Shown one piece after another: positions 1 through 11,247 of a stretch of 64,000 nucleotides of DNA (positions are counted from its first letter, which is position 1; every line of letters begins with the position of its first letter). The notes under the pieces are model-generated. The model worked only from the letters and a program-made list of their open reading frames with translations. It was not told the DNA's origin and ran no database searches. The stretch comes from Anthopleura xanthogrammica (Eukaryota > Cnidaria > Anthozoa > Actiniaria > Actiniidae): positions 3,085,001-3,149,000 of the forward strand of contig OZ025207.1 of assembly GCA_964019055.1 (NCBI GenBank), in the 5' to 3' direction. A program made the translations under genes and the position numbers.

Positions 1-680
1 ATACCACGGTGGTCCCAGAACAGAGCCGTGTAGCGCGAAGGGGTGTGCTTTGCTGAGCAAACCAGTACAGCTGTCGAACCTTTAGGAACAGTGATTACGT
101 GGTGGAGGGGAACCACTCGAGGAGGACGACGAAATGTGTAGTCTATGAATATTAAATAAAAAAGGAAAAAGTGCATAGTTAGTACAATACTCCAGTTTCG
201 AGTTCTCTTTTACGCTGTGTTAGCCTCAATTGTGCGTAAATTATGCAGAAATTTAGATAAAACTCGTGAAATTTCAAAGTATTTTTATTGTCTTCTTTAC
301 ACACAGATCTCTTGAATTTCCACGGGCTGTTACTGAATAAAAGAATATATTACACGGTTTTGAGGCTAACACAGCGTAAAAGAGAACTCGAAACTGGAGT
401 ATTGTCGAGCGTTTTTAACATGAGCCTCGTTGCTCGGAAGATTGGGCGATCACTTCCCACGTCATCGACTTAAAATAAATTATCATTATTAATATATAGT
501 ATTAGACACTAATTCCATTGTTTTCTTTTGTTTTACTTGGACTGTTACTCACTAATAATCCCTTGCAGCACGTGGGAATGCAGCTCAACTTGGAGGACAA
601 TTAAAACAATAGGTTCCAGGTGATCTGGAATCTAGACGCGCAATGCATTGTTTGTCACAGCGAAAATTTCCAAGTGTTTG
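1..680. repeat. Left member of the 680-bp duplication also found at 63321-64000
   Basis: Aligned directly against 63321-64000 with no gaps: bases 1-449 are identical, and six substitutions fall between 450 and 636. The segment covers part of the V-like Ig exon, its upstream intron and one end of a MITE. Because both window edges cut the repeat, its true length is unknown. Confidence 0.95.
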
Positions 681-3600
681 TTATTATCTCTTGTCAAAAT
701 GAAATATTTTCTATCAATAACGACGAAATATGCTTTTTCTAAAAGGTATTTGGCTATTCTTTGCACGGATGAGTTTTATTTTCTTTATCATCGAGCAAAA
801 GCTGTTATAAATGGAGCCGAAAACCTGGAACTAGGAAACATTGAGCTACGAACAAAATGAACGCTGATTGGCTAATTCCTTCTGCCTGAGAGAAGCGAGA
901 TCACCTGGTTTCCAATTCTCTGGAGATTGAAATTCTTTTGTTTTGTTCTCCAAATTAGGTTCTTTGACGTCACGTGAAAGGGGTCTATAGTCTCCTTCGT
1001 AGTTCCCTGCGCCATCTTGAAAGGTAGCCGTGCCTTTGCATCGAAGCAAAACATGAGGTAGCCTTGCAATTACAGAGACATGTGAATAATTGTCTAAGGT
1101 TTCCATCATTGCAAGCTCCCCGTTCGTCTCGCTTCGATGCAAAGGCACGGCTACCTTTCAAGATGGCGCAGGGGACTTATACAATAATGTTTCTTGGGGA
1201 GAAATCTACTCTACTTACAAACAGGAACGACAAGGACAACATATGTATCTTTGCCCAATCGGTTGACCGCGTGACACGTGTAAATACCGCTATGCTTCAT
1301 GGATACTTTCTTGAACACCAAATCGAGGCTTTCACGTGACCTGATTTGTTTGGTTGACTGCGGCATGTCTTGTGTGTCGAGTGATTCGGCTCTTTTTATC
1401 CAGGTAATTTCAGGTTGTGGGTTACCTGTTGCACGACAAGGTATGACAAGACTCGTGCCCACGTATGCTTCATACTCTTGTCTTGTGGCCGTGATGCGAG
1501 GAGGGCCTGAATAAAAAAAAAATCGCGTCTTCAATATACGACTCCTAGCATAGTTATACTGAATATCGATTAAAGATTAAAGTTAACGAAAACAAGTTTT
1601 GGGATACCTGTGGCATGGTCAAAAGTTTGCCCACGTATACACCCCTTGCACGTGACGTCAAAGCAGCTCAATTTGGAGGACAAAACAAAAGAATTTCAAT
1701 CTCCTGAGAATTGGAACCTATTGTTTTGTCCTCTAAATTGAACTGCATTCCGACGTGCTGCAAGGGGTTATACTTTGTGGGTTTGATTCAGGGAGTACTT
1801 GAATACCGTAAACCCACGAAAATAAGCCCAAAAGCGTCCCATATGAAGGACCATGCCTGATGAATACTAATGATGGAAAATTAGATCTTATTCTCCCTCA
1901 TTAAAGATTCATAAGGAAAAATAAGGTTTATGGAGTCCCTGTGGCACGGCACGGTGCACCAAAAGATCTCCTTACGTATAGCTTTATCTTGGGACGTGAT
2001 ACGATGGAGTGTCAACGTCGACACTAAAATATTTGTAAAACATCTGAATTACTATTCATGATTCATTACCTTCCTGCGCGAGCCCACAAGAGTGCTTTGT
2101 ATTTTCCACCATCACTTCACAGCGCAAGTCCTCCACACGTCCGACAGGAGTCCGGAAGTCTAACGATAACCCCAACCACTTAATTGATCCTGATTCTTGT
2201 TTCAAGACTTGACCCTGTTCCTTCCATGTGATCTTTGAGGCTATTTTACCTTGTTTAACACTGCAGTTAAGGTACTGGGGTGTCAAGCTGTCCTTGAGGT
2301 ATCGTGGTTTAAATATTCCATTAACCTGGCATGTTGAATATTCATTCGCTGAGACATCTATAAAAAGATAGACAATACATTCTTTATTTCCAACTGTGAA
2401 GATTATTGCGGCAAACCGAGAATCACACAAGGTAATGGGGCAGTTGCCAAGCTCCATGTCTACAAGTACGTCAGTGTGGAACTAAGACCTAGCTCAAACG
2501 TCGAACTTCACATGAACCGAACGCATTAAAAACAATGGGTAAAAAAGCGGTCTTCTTTGATGTCATTAGGTTCGGCTAAGAAACGATCAACGTTTCAACT
2601 GGGCTTCAGCTTTGGTTCAGTAACAATGCCAAAAATATCATTATTTTTGCATTTTCAAGTTCCGTTTCCAATAACTCGATCAAGAATGTAAAACTACGCT
2701 TGAAGCTCTTGAAATTAGAATCCACACAGCAAAACTGACCAGAAAAAAAGCGTTTATTTGCGTACCATTCTTTATATTTTTGGTTCAGTGTTTGGACTTT
2801 AAACTGTTATTTCTACTACCCTCGAGTTAAATGAGTCAAAGATAACGTTAATCAACGCCTACGTGTTGCGCGCAGCGATCCTATCTGTTAATTGCCTCGC
2901 CCAAATATTTAGCCAACTCCGTAATTTTAGCTATCTCGGCTGTTCAAATAATTTTTGGAAATTCTTATTGGGTTTATCGCGCAAGTATTACATTTGTAAG
3001 TAAATGCGCTGTCTCCAAACAAGCGCCACAATAAAATTGATTAAAGATTTGAATTTTTTTGTCGTAATTATTGCGTTTCAAGACGAGATCAGTGCGCTGA
3101 TCAACTGATTTTTCAAGAGGAAAAACAGGGTAATTTTTAACGTCAATAAATTTGATTAAAGATTTGAATTTTTTTTGTCGTAATTACTGCGCGTTTTAAG
3201 ACGAGATCAGTGCGTTGATCAACTGATTTTTCAAGAGAAAAAACAGGGTAATTTTTAACGTCTGCTTCAAGATTCTGCCATCAAGCAATGCGCGCAAATC
3301 AGAGCTAACATGTCTAAACCTTTTAAGATACACCCTGAATAAAATTTACGATTCTTCTACGAAAGTGAGTTGCTATACCGTAATTACTGGGTCAAATTAT
3401 TATTTCCAAATCTTTAGATCAAGGCGAAATTTTGTAAGCGGAATCTAATAAAATGAAGTGTTTCCTGTGGTCAAGTTTTCTTAAGAGCGAGTGTACGAGA
3501 ATATGTAGTCTGGGATAGGAAATAGCGTGGATTACAAGTTTGAATTTCAAAGTATATGGAGGTCGATATGGAGTTTATAAGCTCAGTGTGACGTGCTTGA

Positions 3601-4020
3601 TCTGAATAAATCAGATCAAAACTGATATTCACGTTTCTTATATGCGTTTCAATGTTTCTCGCGCAAGCAACGAGATTGTCGATTTTGCTGTGCAACAAAA
3701 TGCATTGCTTTTTATGTTCAGCAATATCGCGCAATTCACACAAAAAAATTGTAGAGAAAACTGAGCTCAGACGTTGAACTTTTTGCACGATGTTTTGTTG
3801 TGAGATATGATATATGCAGTATTCTCTATCTCTACTAATGCAGCAAGGATCGATTCAAAAATATTTTCAATTTGCAAGCGCGTATAACTAACTATTGCAG
3901 AGTGTATCATCAACTCTGCCTACTGATAGTGGAAGAATATATATATTTTTTGCGACAAGAGTTCAACTTACCTGCATAGGAGAAGAGAAGCAAACTCCAA
4001 ACCACTAGCAGTTGAAGCAT
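1..4020 (-). CDS. Signal peptide plus Ig-domain receptor-like gene, copy A (5' part, runs off the left edge)
   Basis: Four exons are seen, read right to left. Exon 1 coding part 3972-4020 gives a start and a hydrophobic signal peptide (MLQLLVVWSLLLFSYA), followed by GTAAGT. Exon 2 is 2070-2357, exon 3 is 1219-1506, exon 4 is 1-142 and is cut by the window edge. Every junction is phase 1, and exons 2 and 3 are each 288 nt: the classic one-domain-per-exon layout of Ig superfamily genes. Exon 3 is a clear I-set domain (IPC in strand B, ITWIK in strand C, SGIYTC in strand F). Exon 2 is more divergent but keeps YLNC, ITWKEQ and LRC. Exon 4 begins a V-like domain that is complete in copy B. The start chosen is the ATG giving the best signal peptide; in-frame ATGs exist upstream to 4098. 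A secreted or type I membrane protein is inferred. The C-terminal part (TM, kinase or TIR) is outside the window, so FGFR-like, IL-1R-like and plain adhesion proteins all remain possible. Confidence 0.68.
185..404. repeat. Perfect 46-bp inverted repeat (hairpin or small MITE) in an Ig-gene intron
   Basis: Bases 185-230 are the exact reverse complement of 359-404 (arms start ACAATACTCCAGTTTCGAG). The loop is about 128 bp. No target-site duplication is obvious. The same structure is repeated in the right-end copy (63505-63724). Confidence 0.8.
555..989. mobile_element. Long member of MITE family A (TIR TATAGACCCCTT...)
   Basis: The left end (CCCTTGCAGCACGTGGGAATGCAGCTCAACTTGG) and right end (GACGTCACGTGAAAGGGGTCTATA) match the ends of the short copies elsewhere. 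Between them lie about 270 bp of unrelated sequence flanked by a short inverted repeat (CCAGGTGATCT / AGATCACCTGG). Confidence 0.5.
1001..1177. repeat. 47-bp inverted repeat
   Basis: Arms 1001-1047 and 1131-1177 are reverse complements with one mismatch (arm begins AGTTCCCTGCGCCATCTTG). The loop is 83 bp. It lies just downstream of Ig exon 3 in the intron and looks like a MITE. Confidence 0.75.
1637..1773. mobile_element. MITE family A copy
   Basis: Palindromic element of about 135 bp with ACCCCTTGCACGTGACGTC at the left end and GACGTGCTGCAAGGGGT at the right end, and inner arms AGCTCAATTTGGAGGACAAA / TTTGTCCTCTAAATTGA. It lies in the intron between Ig exons 2 and 3. Confidence 0.75.
2358..3971 (-). 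other. First intron of Ig gene copy A, with a tandem duplication
   Basis: No further exon was recognised in this 1.6-kb intron. It holds a roughly 115-bp unit present twice in tandem (about 3033-3147 and 3148-3262; starts near AAATTGATTAAAGATTTG and ends AATTTTTAACGTC), with a few substitutions between copies. The open frame at 3471-3788 on the minus strand has no convincing splice sites. Confidence 0.5.
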
Positions 4021-4099
4021 TCTTGAATCTTTAGCACCAAGTATTCCTAAGCTCTCTTTTATACCACATAAATTCATTCGGGGATACGTGTTCTTCATT

Positions 4100-5628
4100 T
4101 ATGCTTGGTGCTTCTCGAAAAAATACTGATCATACTGGAGGAGTGTATGGGGGCGTGATGGCATGCTAGATCAGTACAGCTTTTGCTATAGATGTCGACT
4201 AACACACTGACTATTGGATCGTCTGATGAGGTTTATGTGGATCTCAATTCGAAGTGCTGGGCTGTGAATATAGTGTCTGTGCGCTGGGAACTTTGTTACA
4301 ATATCCTAATGATTCAGTATTGGTCGGTATTTATCTATGAAATCAGAACTACGTTACACATGGAAGCGAGGCATTGTTCGAGAGGTCAAAAAAGATACCT
4401 TGTTCAATGCTCACAAAAATAATCCATTTCTTGAAACATTTCCGCAACACAATTCATCTACGGATCTCAATTCTTCTGCTCATAACAATTGGATTTGAAA
4501 GTTGAAATTCAATTTAAAGGTCTTCAAGCCTGAGGTCATCTGAGTTGATTGTGCGAAGAGGAAACGTAAAAACTATCTTTTCCGGAAAGTCTAGGCCAGG
4601 CGCCTTTAGCTTTTTTGATGTACGTGCTCGCTCTCTTGTCGTCTTTCCAGCCCCTTCAAGAACAAAGAACAAGTTCTAAAACTTGGTCATTTGGCACATG
4701 AGAAGTAATGCCATAGAATGACTCTTAATATAAGGATTAGAACGTTGCGATGAAGAATTTTACAAGTAGAAAAATAAATCTCGAAGTCGGAAAAAACTAC
4801 CTCGTCACGTTAGACAAATGTCGTGTTTTGATTTGGTTTCTGTATTAATGCATGAGGTTATATTATCAGTAATATATCTATATTATCCTAACCAATCAGG
4901 ATGCAGGGTTTGCAATATACCACTAGTCTATTTGTACCAAGGCACGCATTAGAGAAGCAAGAATATCGAAATAAAATTAGTAAAAAGAAAACTTCATAAA
5001 GGCAATCTAGCCCACACATCCGGTGTCACGTTTGCCTCCGGGCTAGAAATTTTTTGTTTTGATATGATTAGACAACTTCCGCCTCAGCTTGATATCATTC
5101 AGTGGTCTGCAGTACATGATATCATGAACCCAGCGTCTCGACCGAGCAGTAAAACCGCTTTATCCTATCTTTATAAGGACAGTTATGCTTTTTGAAGCTC
5201 AAGAATTTGTAAACACGCTCTTTTTGGGCAAACGAACAAAATATCAAATGCGACCAAAATTTAGTGAATGTCATTTAGAGATATAACGCCTTGTACTTTG
5301 GGAGAGGTGATATTTTGACCAGCAGAAAAACTGTCATTTTCGTAAATACTTCCAAGTGGGTTTACTCCAGTTCGAGAGGATTTTGTCACGAGTTTGAATC
5401 AATAGTTACACAAATGAAACGCTGATAGTTTTTTCACCAGTTAAATAAAAAATTGTGAAAGTAGCATTCTTGTCGTTTTTCTGATCTGCTGAGAGTCGCG
5501 CTTACCCCAGGTGGCTGATTTTCCCCCCTCTTTAATCTGCGAAAAATTCCCTCTTGAAGTCAGGGTCATCTCGCTGTGATGTGGTAGAAAATTTCCATCG
5601 CAGGACTATAAAAGTCAATGCCACGATT
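4100..5628. other. Upstream region of Ig gene copy A; no gene seen
   Basis: AT-rich sequence without a convincing exon. The first few hundred bases should hold the promoter of the minus-strand Ig gene, but no clear TATA box was identified. Confidence 0.4.
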
Positions 5629-5756
5629 AAGACCCCTTGGATGTGATCGAAGCAGCTTAATTTGGAGGACAAAACTAAAGAATTTCAATCTCCTGAGAAT
5701 TGGAACATATTGTTTTGTCCTCCAAATTGAGCGGCATTCCGATACTACAAGGTTTC
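5629..5756. mobile_element. MITE family A copy, degraded
   Basis: Same central palindrome (TTGGAGGACAAAAC / GTTTTGTCCTCCAAA) as other family A copies. The right terminus has decayed (GATACTACAAGG instead of GACGTGCTGCAAGG). Confidence 0.7.
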
Positions 5757-5984
5757 TTTACGGAATTGAGAACAAATCTTTTTAGCCAACCACATCGCGC
5801 GAGATCACTGTTCGTCCAATGAAAGTGCGTGGACATAAGCCGTCATGGTCACGGTACGACATGTCTGTACCTGGAGTTTTGCAGTCAGTTTTGATCTAGA
5901 ATATTCTAGAAAAATACTGATTTCAGAAACGCACGGTAAAAAAGAAGATTCTAGAAAAATATTCTAGAAACTTCCATGTTACTT

Positions 5985-6125
5985 AATGGCGAGAAATTAC
6001 GAGAAACTGACCAAATCGTGGAACTTGTCGCGCAATATTGTTACGTTGTAAGTTGGAGAGTAAATATTGCTCGTTTTACCATCCTGCGAGCAACACATTT
6101 TCATTATTGCAGAGAGTAGAAAAAG
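5985..6125. mobile_element. Fragment of the GTTGC-rich palindromic repeat family
   Basis: Shares the ordered blocks AAATCGTGGAACTTGTCGCGC, TTGTAAGTTGGAGAGTAAA and CCTGCGAGCAACACATTTTC with the complete copies at 46241-46518 and 47222-47469. Only about half of the palindrome is present. Confidence 0.6.
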
Positions 6126-6727
6126 AATTTAATAAAGTCTTAAGTGAAGTGACAGTCATTCACATATTGGAAGTATAAACCTTTATAACTTAAAGAGGCA
6201 ACACTCAAAATCAAGAAATATTTTACCATTCAACTATTCACTTCATCTATAACCAATACTGAGAATATTGAATCAGGAATGTTATGCACTTTAAAGGATT
6301 TTTTCTTTTCTCAGAACGAAAAGAAATATACAAAAAACATTACAAGCGAGAAATTCTGGACAGAAAAAATGTTTCAGATGGAAAAGCCTTTAACAATGAG
6401 TTAAAGATAGAAAGAATGGAGCCAATATCAGTAGGAAATTATGAGAAATCTGCGAGTGATATCTGTATAAAGCCAAAAAAGGTGTTAAATATATTGGCTT
6501 TGAAATTTGAGATTTTGGAGATTTCACTTCCCGTATCACTAAAAGCTTTTTTTTCTTCTTTTTTACGATAATTTAGTTAGTTTTTAAGTGATAACTGCTA
6601 CAGAGTTCTAATGTGTTGAAAGATATTCATAGAAAAAGATGATGAAATGAAGGTGGATTTTATGAAGAAGTTCAGTGATAAGCCTGGGTGCTGTTTGTGA
6701 GAATTGTTCTAAATGATGAAATGAAAG

Positions 6728-7215
6728 GAGAAGAGATCAGTAGGAGGAAAGAAAGAAATAATGTAAGAAAAAGAAAGAAAGAAGAAATGAATGAGTGAAT
6801 GAAAGAAATAGAAAAGAAAAAGAAAAAGAAGAAGTAGAAGTACAACAAGAACAAGAACAAGAAGAAAAAGAAGAAGAAAAAGAAGAAAAAGAAGAAGAAA
6901 AAGAAGAAAAAGAAGAAGAAAAAGAAGAAAAAGAAGAAGAAAAAGAAGAAAAAGAAGAAAAAGAAGAAGAGAAAGAAGAAAAAGAAGAAGAAAAAGAAGA
7001 AAAAGAAGAAAAAGAAGAAGAAAAAGTAGAAGAAAAAGAAGAAAAAGAAGAAAAAGAAGAAAAAGAAGAAGAAGAAAAAGAAGAAAAAGAAGAACAAGAA
7101 GAAGAAAAAAAAGAAAAGAAAAAAGAAGAAGAAGAAGAAAGAGAAGAAAAAGAAGAAGAAAAAGAAGAAGAGCAAGAAGAAGAAGAAGAAACTAAAAAAA
7201 AGACAAAGGAAACTA
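6728..7215 (+). repeat. About 490-nt polypurine tract, (GAAAAAGAA)n-like
   Basis: The plus strand is almost entirely A and G, built from GAA and GAAAAA blocks. The Glu/Lys and poly-Phe reading frames across it are low-complexity artefacts and are not called as genes. Confidence 0.9.
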
Positions 7216-7488
7216 ATAAAGAAATATAATTAGGTCATGAATCACATCGACTCAACTAGGATAATTTCGCACATCTTCAAAGGGCTCACCAGAGGCACTT
7301 ATCCATACCAGAACTTTATCAATTACGTGCTCTAGCTTGTAAGTGCATTAAGTCAGAAAGCACTTTAAAAACCTGTCAAACTTTTAAACCAATGAAAATC
7401 AAGACGACTTCTATTATTTCTTTTTCAATTTCACCAGTTTGTCTTAGAGACCAGTGAACATCATTGGTTGTTCAACGAACATCTCAAG

Positions 7489-7680
7489 ATGAACCTTTTG
7501 CATTTCACTTTACTCCTCCTAACTATTATGATCAAGCTTTTTCTGGCCGAAACTAAAGATAGAAATATTGGACTTTTTATGAAATTCGAAGGTTATTTTC
7601 TAAAGGCGAAGGTTTTGAGAGAGAACAAAGTTCACTCAGATTTTGACTGTGGTATGCACTGTGCAATTGCAAAAATATAG
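7489..7680 (+). pseudogene. Signal peptide plus start of a PAN/apple-like domain
   Basis: From ATG 7489 the frame gives a strong signal peptide (MNLLHFTLLLLTIMIKLFLA), then a segment with KFEGYFLKAKV and SDFDCGMHCAIA. This spacing resembles the start of cnidarian PAN/apple domains, in which the second cysteine is followed by a further cysteine and SFNF-like residues. Here the frame meets TAG straight after the two cysteines, and no splice donor is clear. It is either a decayed exon or a very short secreted peptide. The PAN assignment rests on one short segment. Confidence 0.35.
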
Positions 7681-7979
7681 AACTTGCTGAGTAGGCTTTA
7701 TAGATGACTCTGTACAGAAGGTCAAAGTAAAGTAAAAATTCCTGAGAACCTGTGATTCTGATGCTATTCCTGGTGCAAATCCTTGCCAGGATCCAACCTA
7801 GGATCCTATTTTTACAGACTTTTAATGTTGAATAGCTGACTTATAAACAAGGCTAAGTCTGAGAAAATTAGTCTGTGGTCTTCAAAAACAGCGGTTTGCA
7901 TCGAATGCGAAACTGGTGTCTTACAGGGTATTTATCAAGTATGTCAGGGGTGGGGTATTAAACCAGGGTAGTCTCTCAC

Positions 7980-9232
7980 CTCAGCAGACGGAGCCGGTGG
8001 CTTTAAGAACATGATAGCTAGGTTCGTAGCTTCTTTAGACACTGCCCTAAATGTCATTCCTAAAATAGAGACAAGAAATGAATAAATATAAGAGCAATTA
8101 CTGTACAGTGTTTCAGTAAGAGTAACAATAAAATATTAACTTTATTCATAAAATATGAAAATTGATGACTGGTGACCGGCCTTGTGAGACCACAAGACAT
8201 ACATATAGATCGCAAGCCCTACAGATCTTAATTCTATGACACCAATTGCATATATTCATTAACTATTGAAAAATTGAGACTTAGATCAAGCAATGGAATG
8301 AAGGGCAGTGCCTGTCATTGTAGGCTGGTGGTGAGATTCATGAGATTCATTCAGCTGATTGATACCAAGCAATAGAATACACGCTGGTTGATAGCACATG
8401 ACGGGCAGTGTTTGTCTGTCATTGTAGGCTGGTAATGAGATTCATGAGATTCATTCAGCTGATTGATACCAAGCAATAGAATACTTTCTGGTTGATAGCA
8501 CATGACGGGCAGTGTTTGCCTGTCATTGTAGGCTGGTAATGTTATAGAAGCCATTCCTACCTAATTTAAGCCAAAAATCTTCCATGGAGAAGTTATCTTC
8601 AAGGTCCTCCATCACCTGTCCCAGACTTCCCTCTAAAGAAAAGGACAAATTCAGATAAGCCCAGGTGATTATTCATCCCATCCCCCAGCCCCCGGCCACC
8701 AGCCCAATCGGCACAACCTTCAAAAATATAAATTTAACCCTCTAGACACAGAGTAAATAGACTCCTTGCATGTGACATCAAAGCAGCTCAATTTGGAGAA
8801 CAAAACAAAAGAATTTCAATCTCCTGAGAATTGAAAACCTATTGTTTTGTCTACCAAATTGAGCTACATTCCAACGTGCTGCAAGGGGTCTATAGTGTAT
8901 GAAGCTTTTCTTGAAGTGAAGATAATTTCACACCAATTTGAATGCAACAAGTAGCGTCTTAAAAAGTGTTATTTCTACATGATAATTCAAGTTACTTTAG
9001 ATAAAAAATAGTGTTTAAAACACTCGTTAGTTGACACAGATTTGCACGTTGTGGGCATAAAAACTGGCTTCATATTTTTATTGAAATTTATACTCACATT
9101 ATGATGACCTACCCATTTCAAAGAAATATGAACAACATTACCTTTTACTTTGCTCTCACATAGTTCTAACGTTTCGATTAAAGATGATAAAACAGCTTTG
9201 ATATTCGCCTTCTTCTTCTTGGATGTCGCCAT
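7980..9232 (-). CDS. CCNDBP1-like: Cyclin-D1-binding protein 1 (GCIP)-like gene, three 5' exons
   Basis: Exon 1 coding part 9142-9232 starts MATSKKKK and ends in phase 1 before GTAATG. Exon 2 is 8561-8632 (phase 1 to 1, donor GTAGGA). Exon 3 is 7980-8059 (phase 1 to 0, donor GTGAGA). The joined product is about 81 residues and contains FWLKL followed by AVSKEATNLAIMF, which matches the conserved N-terminal FW-x-x-L ... V-S-x-E-A-T-x-L-x-x-x-F block of CCNDBP1/GCIP. These proteins bind D cyclins and HLH factors through helical bundles. The full family protein is much longer, and no later exon was recognised between 4.1 and 7.98 kb, so the gene may be truncated or its remaining exons too diverged to see. 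It is head-to-head with the exon at 9747. Confidence 0.58.
8287..8545. repeat. About 104-bp tandem repeat in the CCNDBP1-like intron 2
   Basis: Three copies, the first shortened, start at 8287, 8366 and 8470 with CAAGCAATRGAAT and include GGGCAGTG and GTCATTGTAGGCTGGT. The array stops a few bases before exon 2. Confidence 0.8.
8758..8894. mobile_element. MITE family A copy
   Basis: Complete copy from TAGACTCCTTGCATGTGAC to CAACGTGCTGCAAGGGGTCTATA inside intron 1 of the CCNDBP1-like gene. Confidence 0.75.
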
Positions 9233-9746
9233 CTTGGATTCCTTCTGCACGTTGCACGTTCTGCGCGGGCTTCCTGTGTTATGATCTGACTTTTCCACAG
9301 GAACCCCAAAGTACTCTATTTATTTACTTCTCTTCTGTCACATTGTCCATAATACATTGCGGTTTGTAGAGTTACCGGTCAAAAAGGTCATAAAGTTAAA
9401 CGTTCTTCAATCGAATGTACACTCTACTTGCTTTTATCTGTAAAATACTGATTATCAATTCATCCTGAGTTATTTCCCCACATTCAGAACATCAAGAAGT
9501 TTAGTGTTACAGAAAATGTATTGACTCATGAAGAAGCGTTCAAAATTTCCTTTATAGACTTCTGTAAAGTTGTTACTTTTTGTTTCTGGCTGTTTCTTAT
9601 ACATCTTTAAATATCATAAGATGGATTTCAGTTACAGCAGTTACAACATCTCCTACCCCCCAAACCGCAATGTATTGTGGGCAATGTGAAAGTTAACGGC
9701 TCAAGCATACTACGTACAGCGGTAAATAATATAAAACAAAAACAAG
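9233..9746. promoter_or_regulatory. Putative bidirectional promoter
   Basis: Only 514 bp separate two divergent ATGs. The segment contains the inverted pair 9342-9368 and 9662-9688 (CATTGTCCATAATACATTGCGG against its reverse-complement relative, about 23 of 27 matching). The CCCACAATACATTGCGG arm resembles the ZNF143/Staf-type promoter motif. Function is inferred from position and motif only. Confidence 0.4.
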
Positions 9747-9834
9747 ATGGCGGAACAACATAAGTGGGAATACGTAAAGACAAGTGGTGTTACTCTGTTC
9801 CCTGCTCGTGGAGGAATCACTGAGGAGAAAAAAG
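9747..9834 (+). CDS. First coding exon of an unrecognised gene
   Basis: ATG in a good context (CAAGATGGCGG), 29 codons (MAEQHKWEYVKTSGVTLFPA, then RGGITEEKK), then a G|GTATTT donor in phase 1. The composition is that of a conserved cytosolic protein N-terminus. Downstream exons were not identified. The exon at 28625 is in phase 0 and does not match this junction. I do not recognise the family. Confidence 0.5.
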
Positions 9835-9907
9835 GTATTTTACGACTGGGCTATCACATGTAACTCAGTAAAAAGGCGCCAATAGCAAGTTTTACTGACT
9901 GATATTA

Positions 9908-9940
9908 CAGTGAGAGCACTCGAACCGTGAACACTTCAAG
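9908..9940. mobile_element. Terminus of the CAGTGAGGACACTCG MITE family
   Basis: CAGTGAGAGCACTCGAACCG followed by TGAACACTTCAAG matches the end of the complete element at 33539-33753. Confidence 0.6.
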
Positions 9941-10207
9941 TTTTTAATAGCGCATTTCAATTTAACTAATATCGATGTGACACTGAAATTTGATAGTAAA
10001 CTTCTTTTCCCGAAAAAAACCCCACAAATATCTCATAATGTATATATATAATTATATAACTATAGCGTAGTTTACAAACATTAGCATTGTGATGTTAATA
10101 TACCAACCGTTTTCACAAAAGCTCTGCACAAATTGCTTTTTTTAATCAGTCAATCGATCGCTGGTTGGCATATGAATAACAAAGGATTACGTCCTGCCAA
10201 CTAGCAC

Positions 10208-10319
10208 TATAGACCCCTTTCCCGTTACGTCAACTGAGCAGCTCAAGATAAGAGTTTCGGTTTCCTGAGTATTGTCCTCCAAATTGAGCTGCATTCCGAC
10301 GTGCTGCAAGGGGTCTATA
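10208..10319. mobile_element. MITE family A copy, internally diverged
   Basis: Begins TATAGACCCCTTTCCCGTTACGTC and ends GACGTGCTGCAAGGGGTCTATA, with TA at both ends compatible with a TA target duplication. Confidence 0.75.
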
Positions 10320-11247
10320 CTGATTGAAGAACTCACAGTTGGAAGTCACAGTTGGATTTAGATAACTCAGGACGTGTTTACATAGCCTGCGTACATCCGG
10401 AACGTAACGAACCAGCGACAATTTTATTTGTTCCGTGACCCCCTGTAGCGTACCTGGATTTCAGTACGCGCTCTGATTGGCTCTTTCTTAATTAGTTAAG
10501 AATGAATTGGCATAGCAGCCTATATTTTTCACAAATCAATGGATTTTTCAGGCTCATGTTGGATACTGGATCTTGTAGGAGATTTTTCTATCATTTAAAT
10601 TTCTATAGGCGCTTAACCAGAGTTAATGTCGGGCTGCACGCGGGCTATGTTTACACCGGAGGAGTTTACACGGACTTAATGTTTCCACATGCTAAATGAC
10701 CGTAGTCGTCTAGTCAGAAAAAAATTGGGCAATTTGCTTACTATCAATAGACGTCACTTCCGGTAGTATCTCCGTTTTAACCGGCTTGTAGAATGTTGGA
10801 GGTTGTCTGTGTATCTTGTTTTCTGGTTCCGTGTTGTACAAATAGTCAAATAGAATACTTTGAGGAGTTATTTTGACATGATTTGACATAAGAATAACTA
10901 GTTACCCCCCAATCTACCATTGGTTGCCCCCCAGTCAAATCCAGAAAAGTCACGTGATTGATAGAATTCGCTTGGATGATCGCGAAACAATGTTTTCAAG
11001 TCGAGACTGAACTTGATTCTTTTTTTTATCGAATTCGAGAAAGCCTATTAGGAGCAAAAGAACCAAAACAGACGCGCAAACTAAATAATTCTATTTTTTA
11101 ACATGATGCCCCCAAGGGCTATCACAACTTCGTTCGGGTGTCTAAAACCTTGGTTGTTTGAAGGAAGTTGATCGAAGAGTACTTTGGAGAACTATATTCA
11201 CGAAGTCTATCTGTCGTCTTTGAAAGTGCCTCAAACACCATCAAGCC
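10320..11247. other. Intergenic, upstream of TMEM26-like copy 1
   Basis: No gene was recognised. From about 11068 (ACAGACGCGCAAACTAAA) to the ATG, blocks are shared with the upstream region of copy 2 (14576 onward): the TTCGGGTGTCTAA block and the 60 bases before the ATG (TTTGGAGAACTATATTCAC ... CATCAAGCC). Promoter and 5'UTR were duplicated with the gene. Confidence 0.55.

Noticed and set aside
3471..3788. Open frame inside intron 1 of Ig gene copy A
   Set aside because: No acceptor or donor in matching phase and no Ig-like cysteine/tryptophan pattern.
6672..7229. Glu/Lys-rich (+) and poly-Phe (-) open frames
   Set aside because: They are produced by the polypurine tract only.
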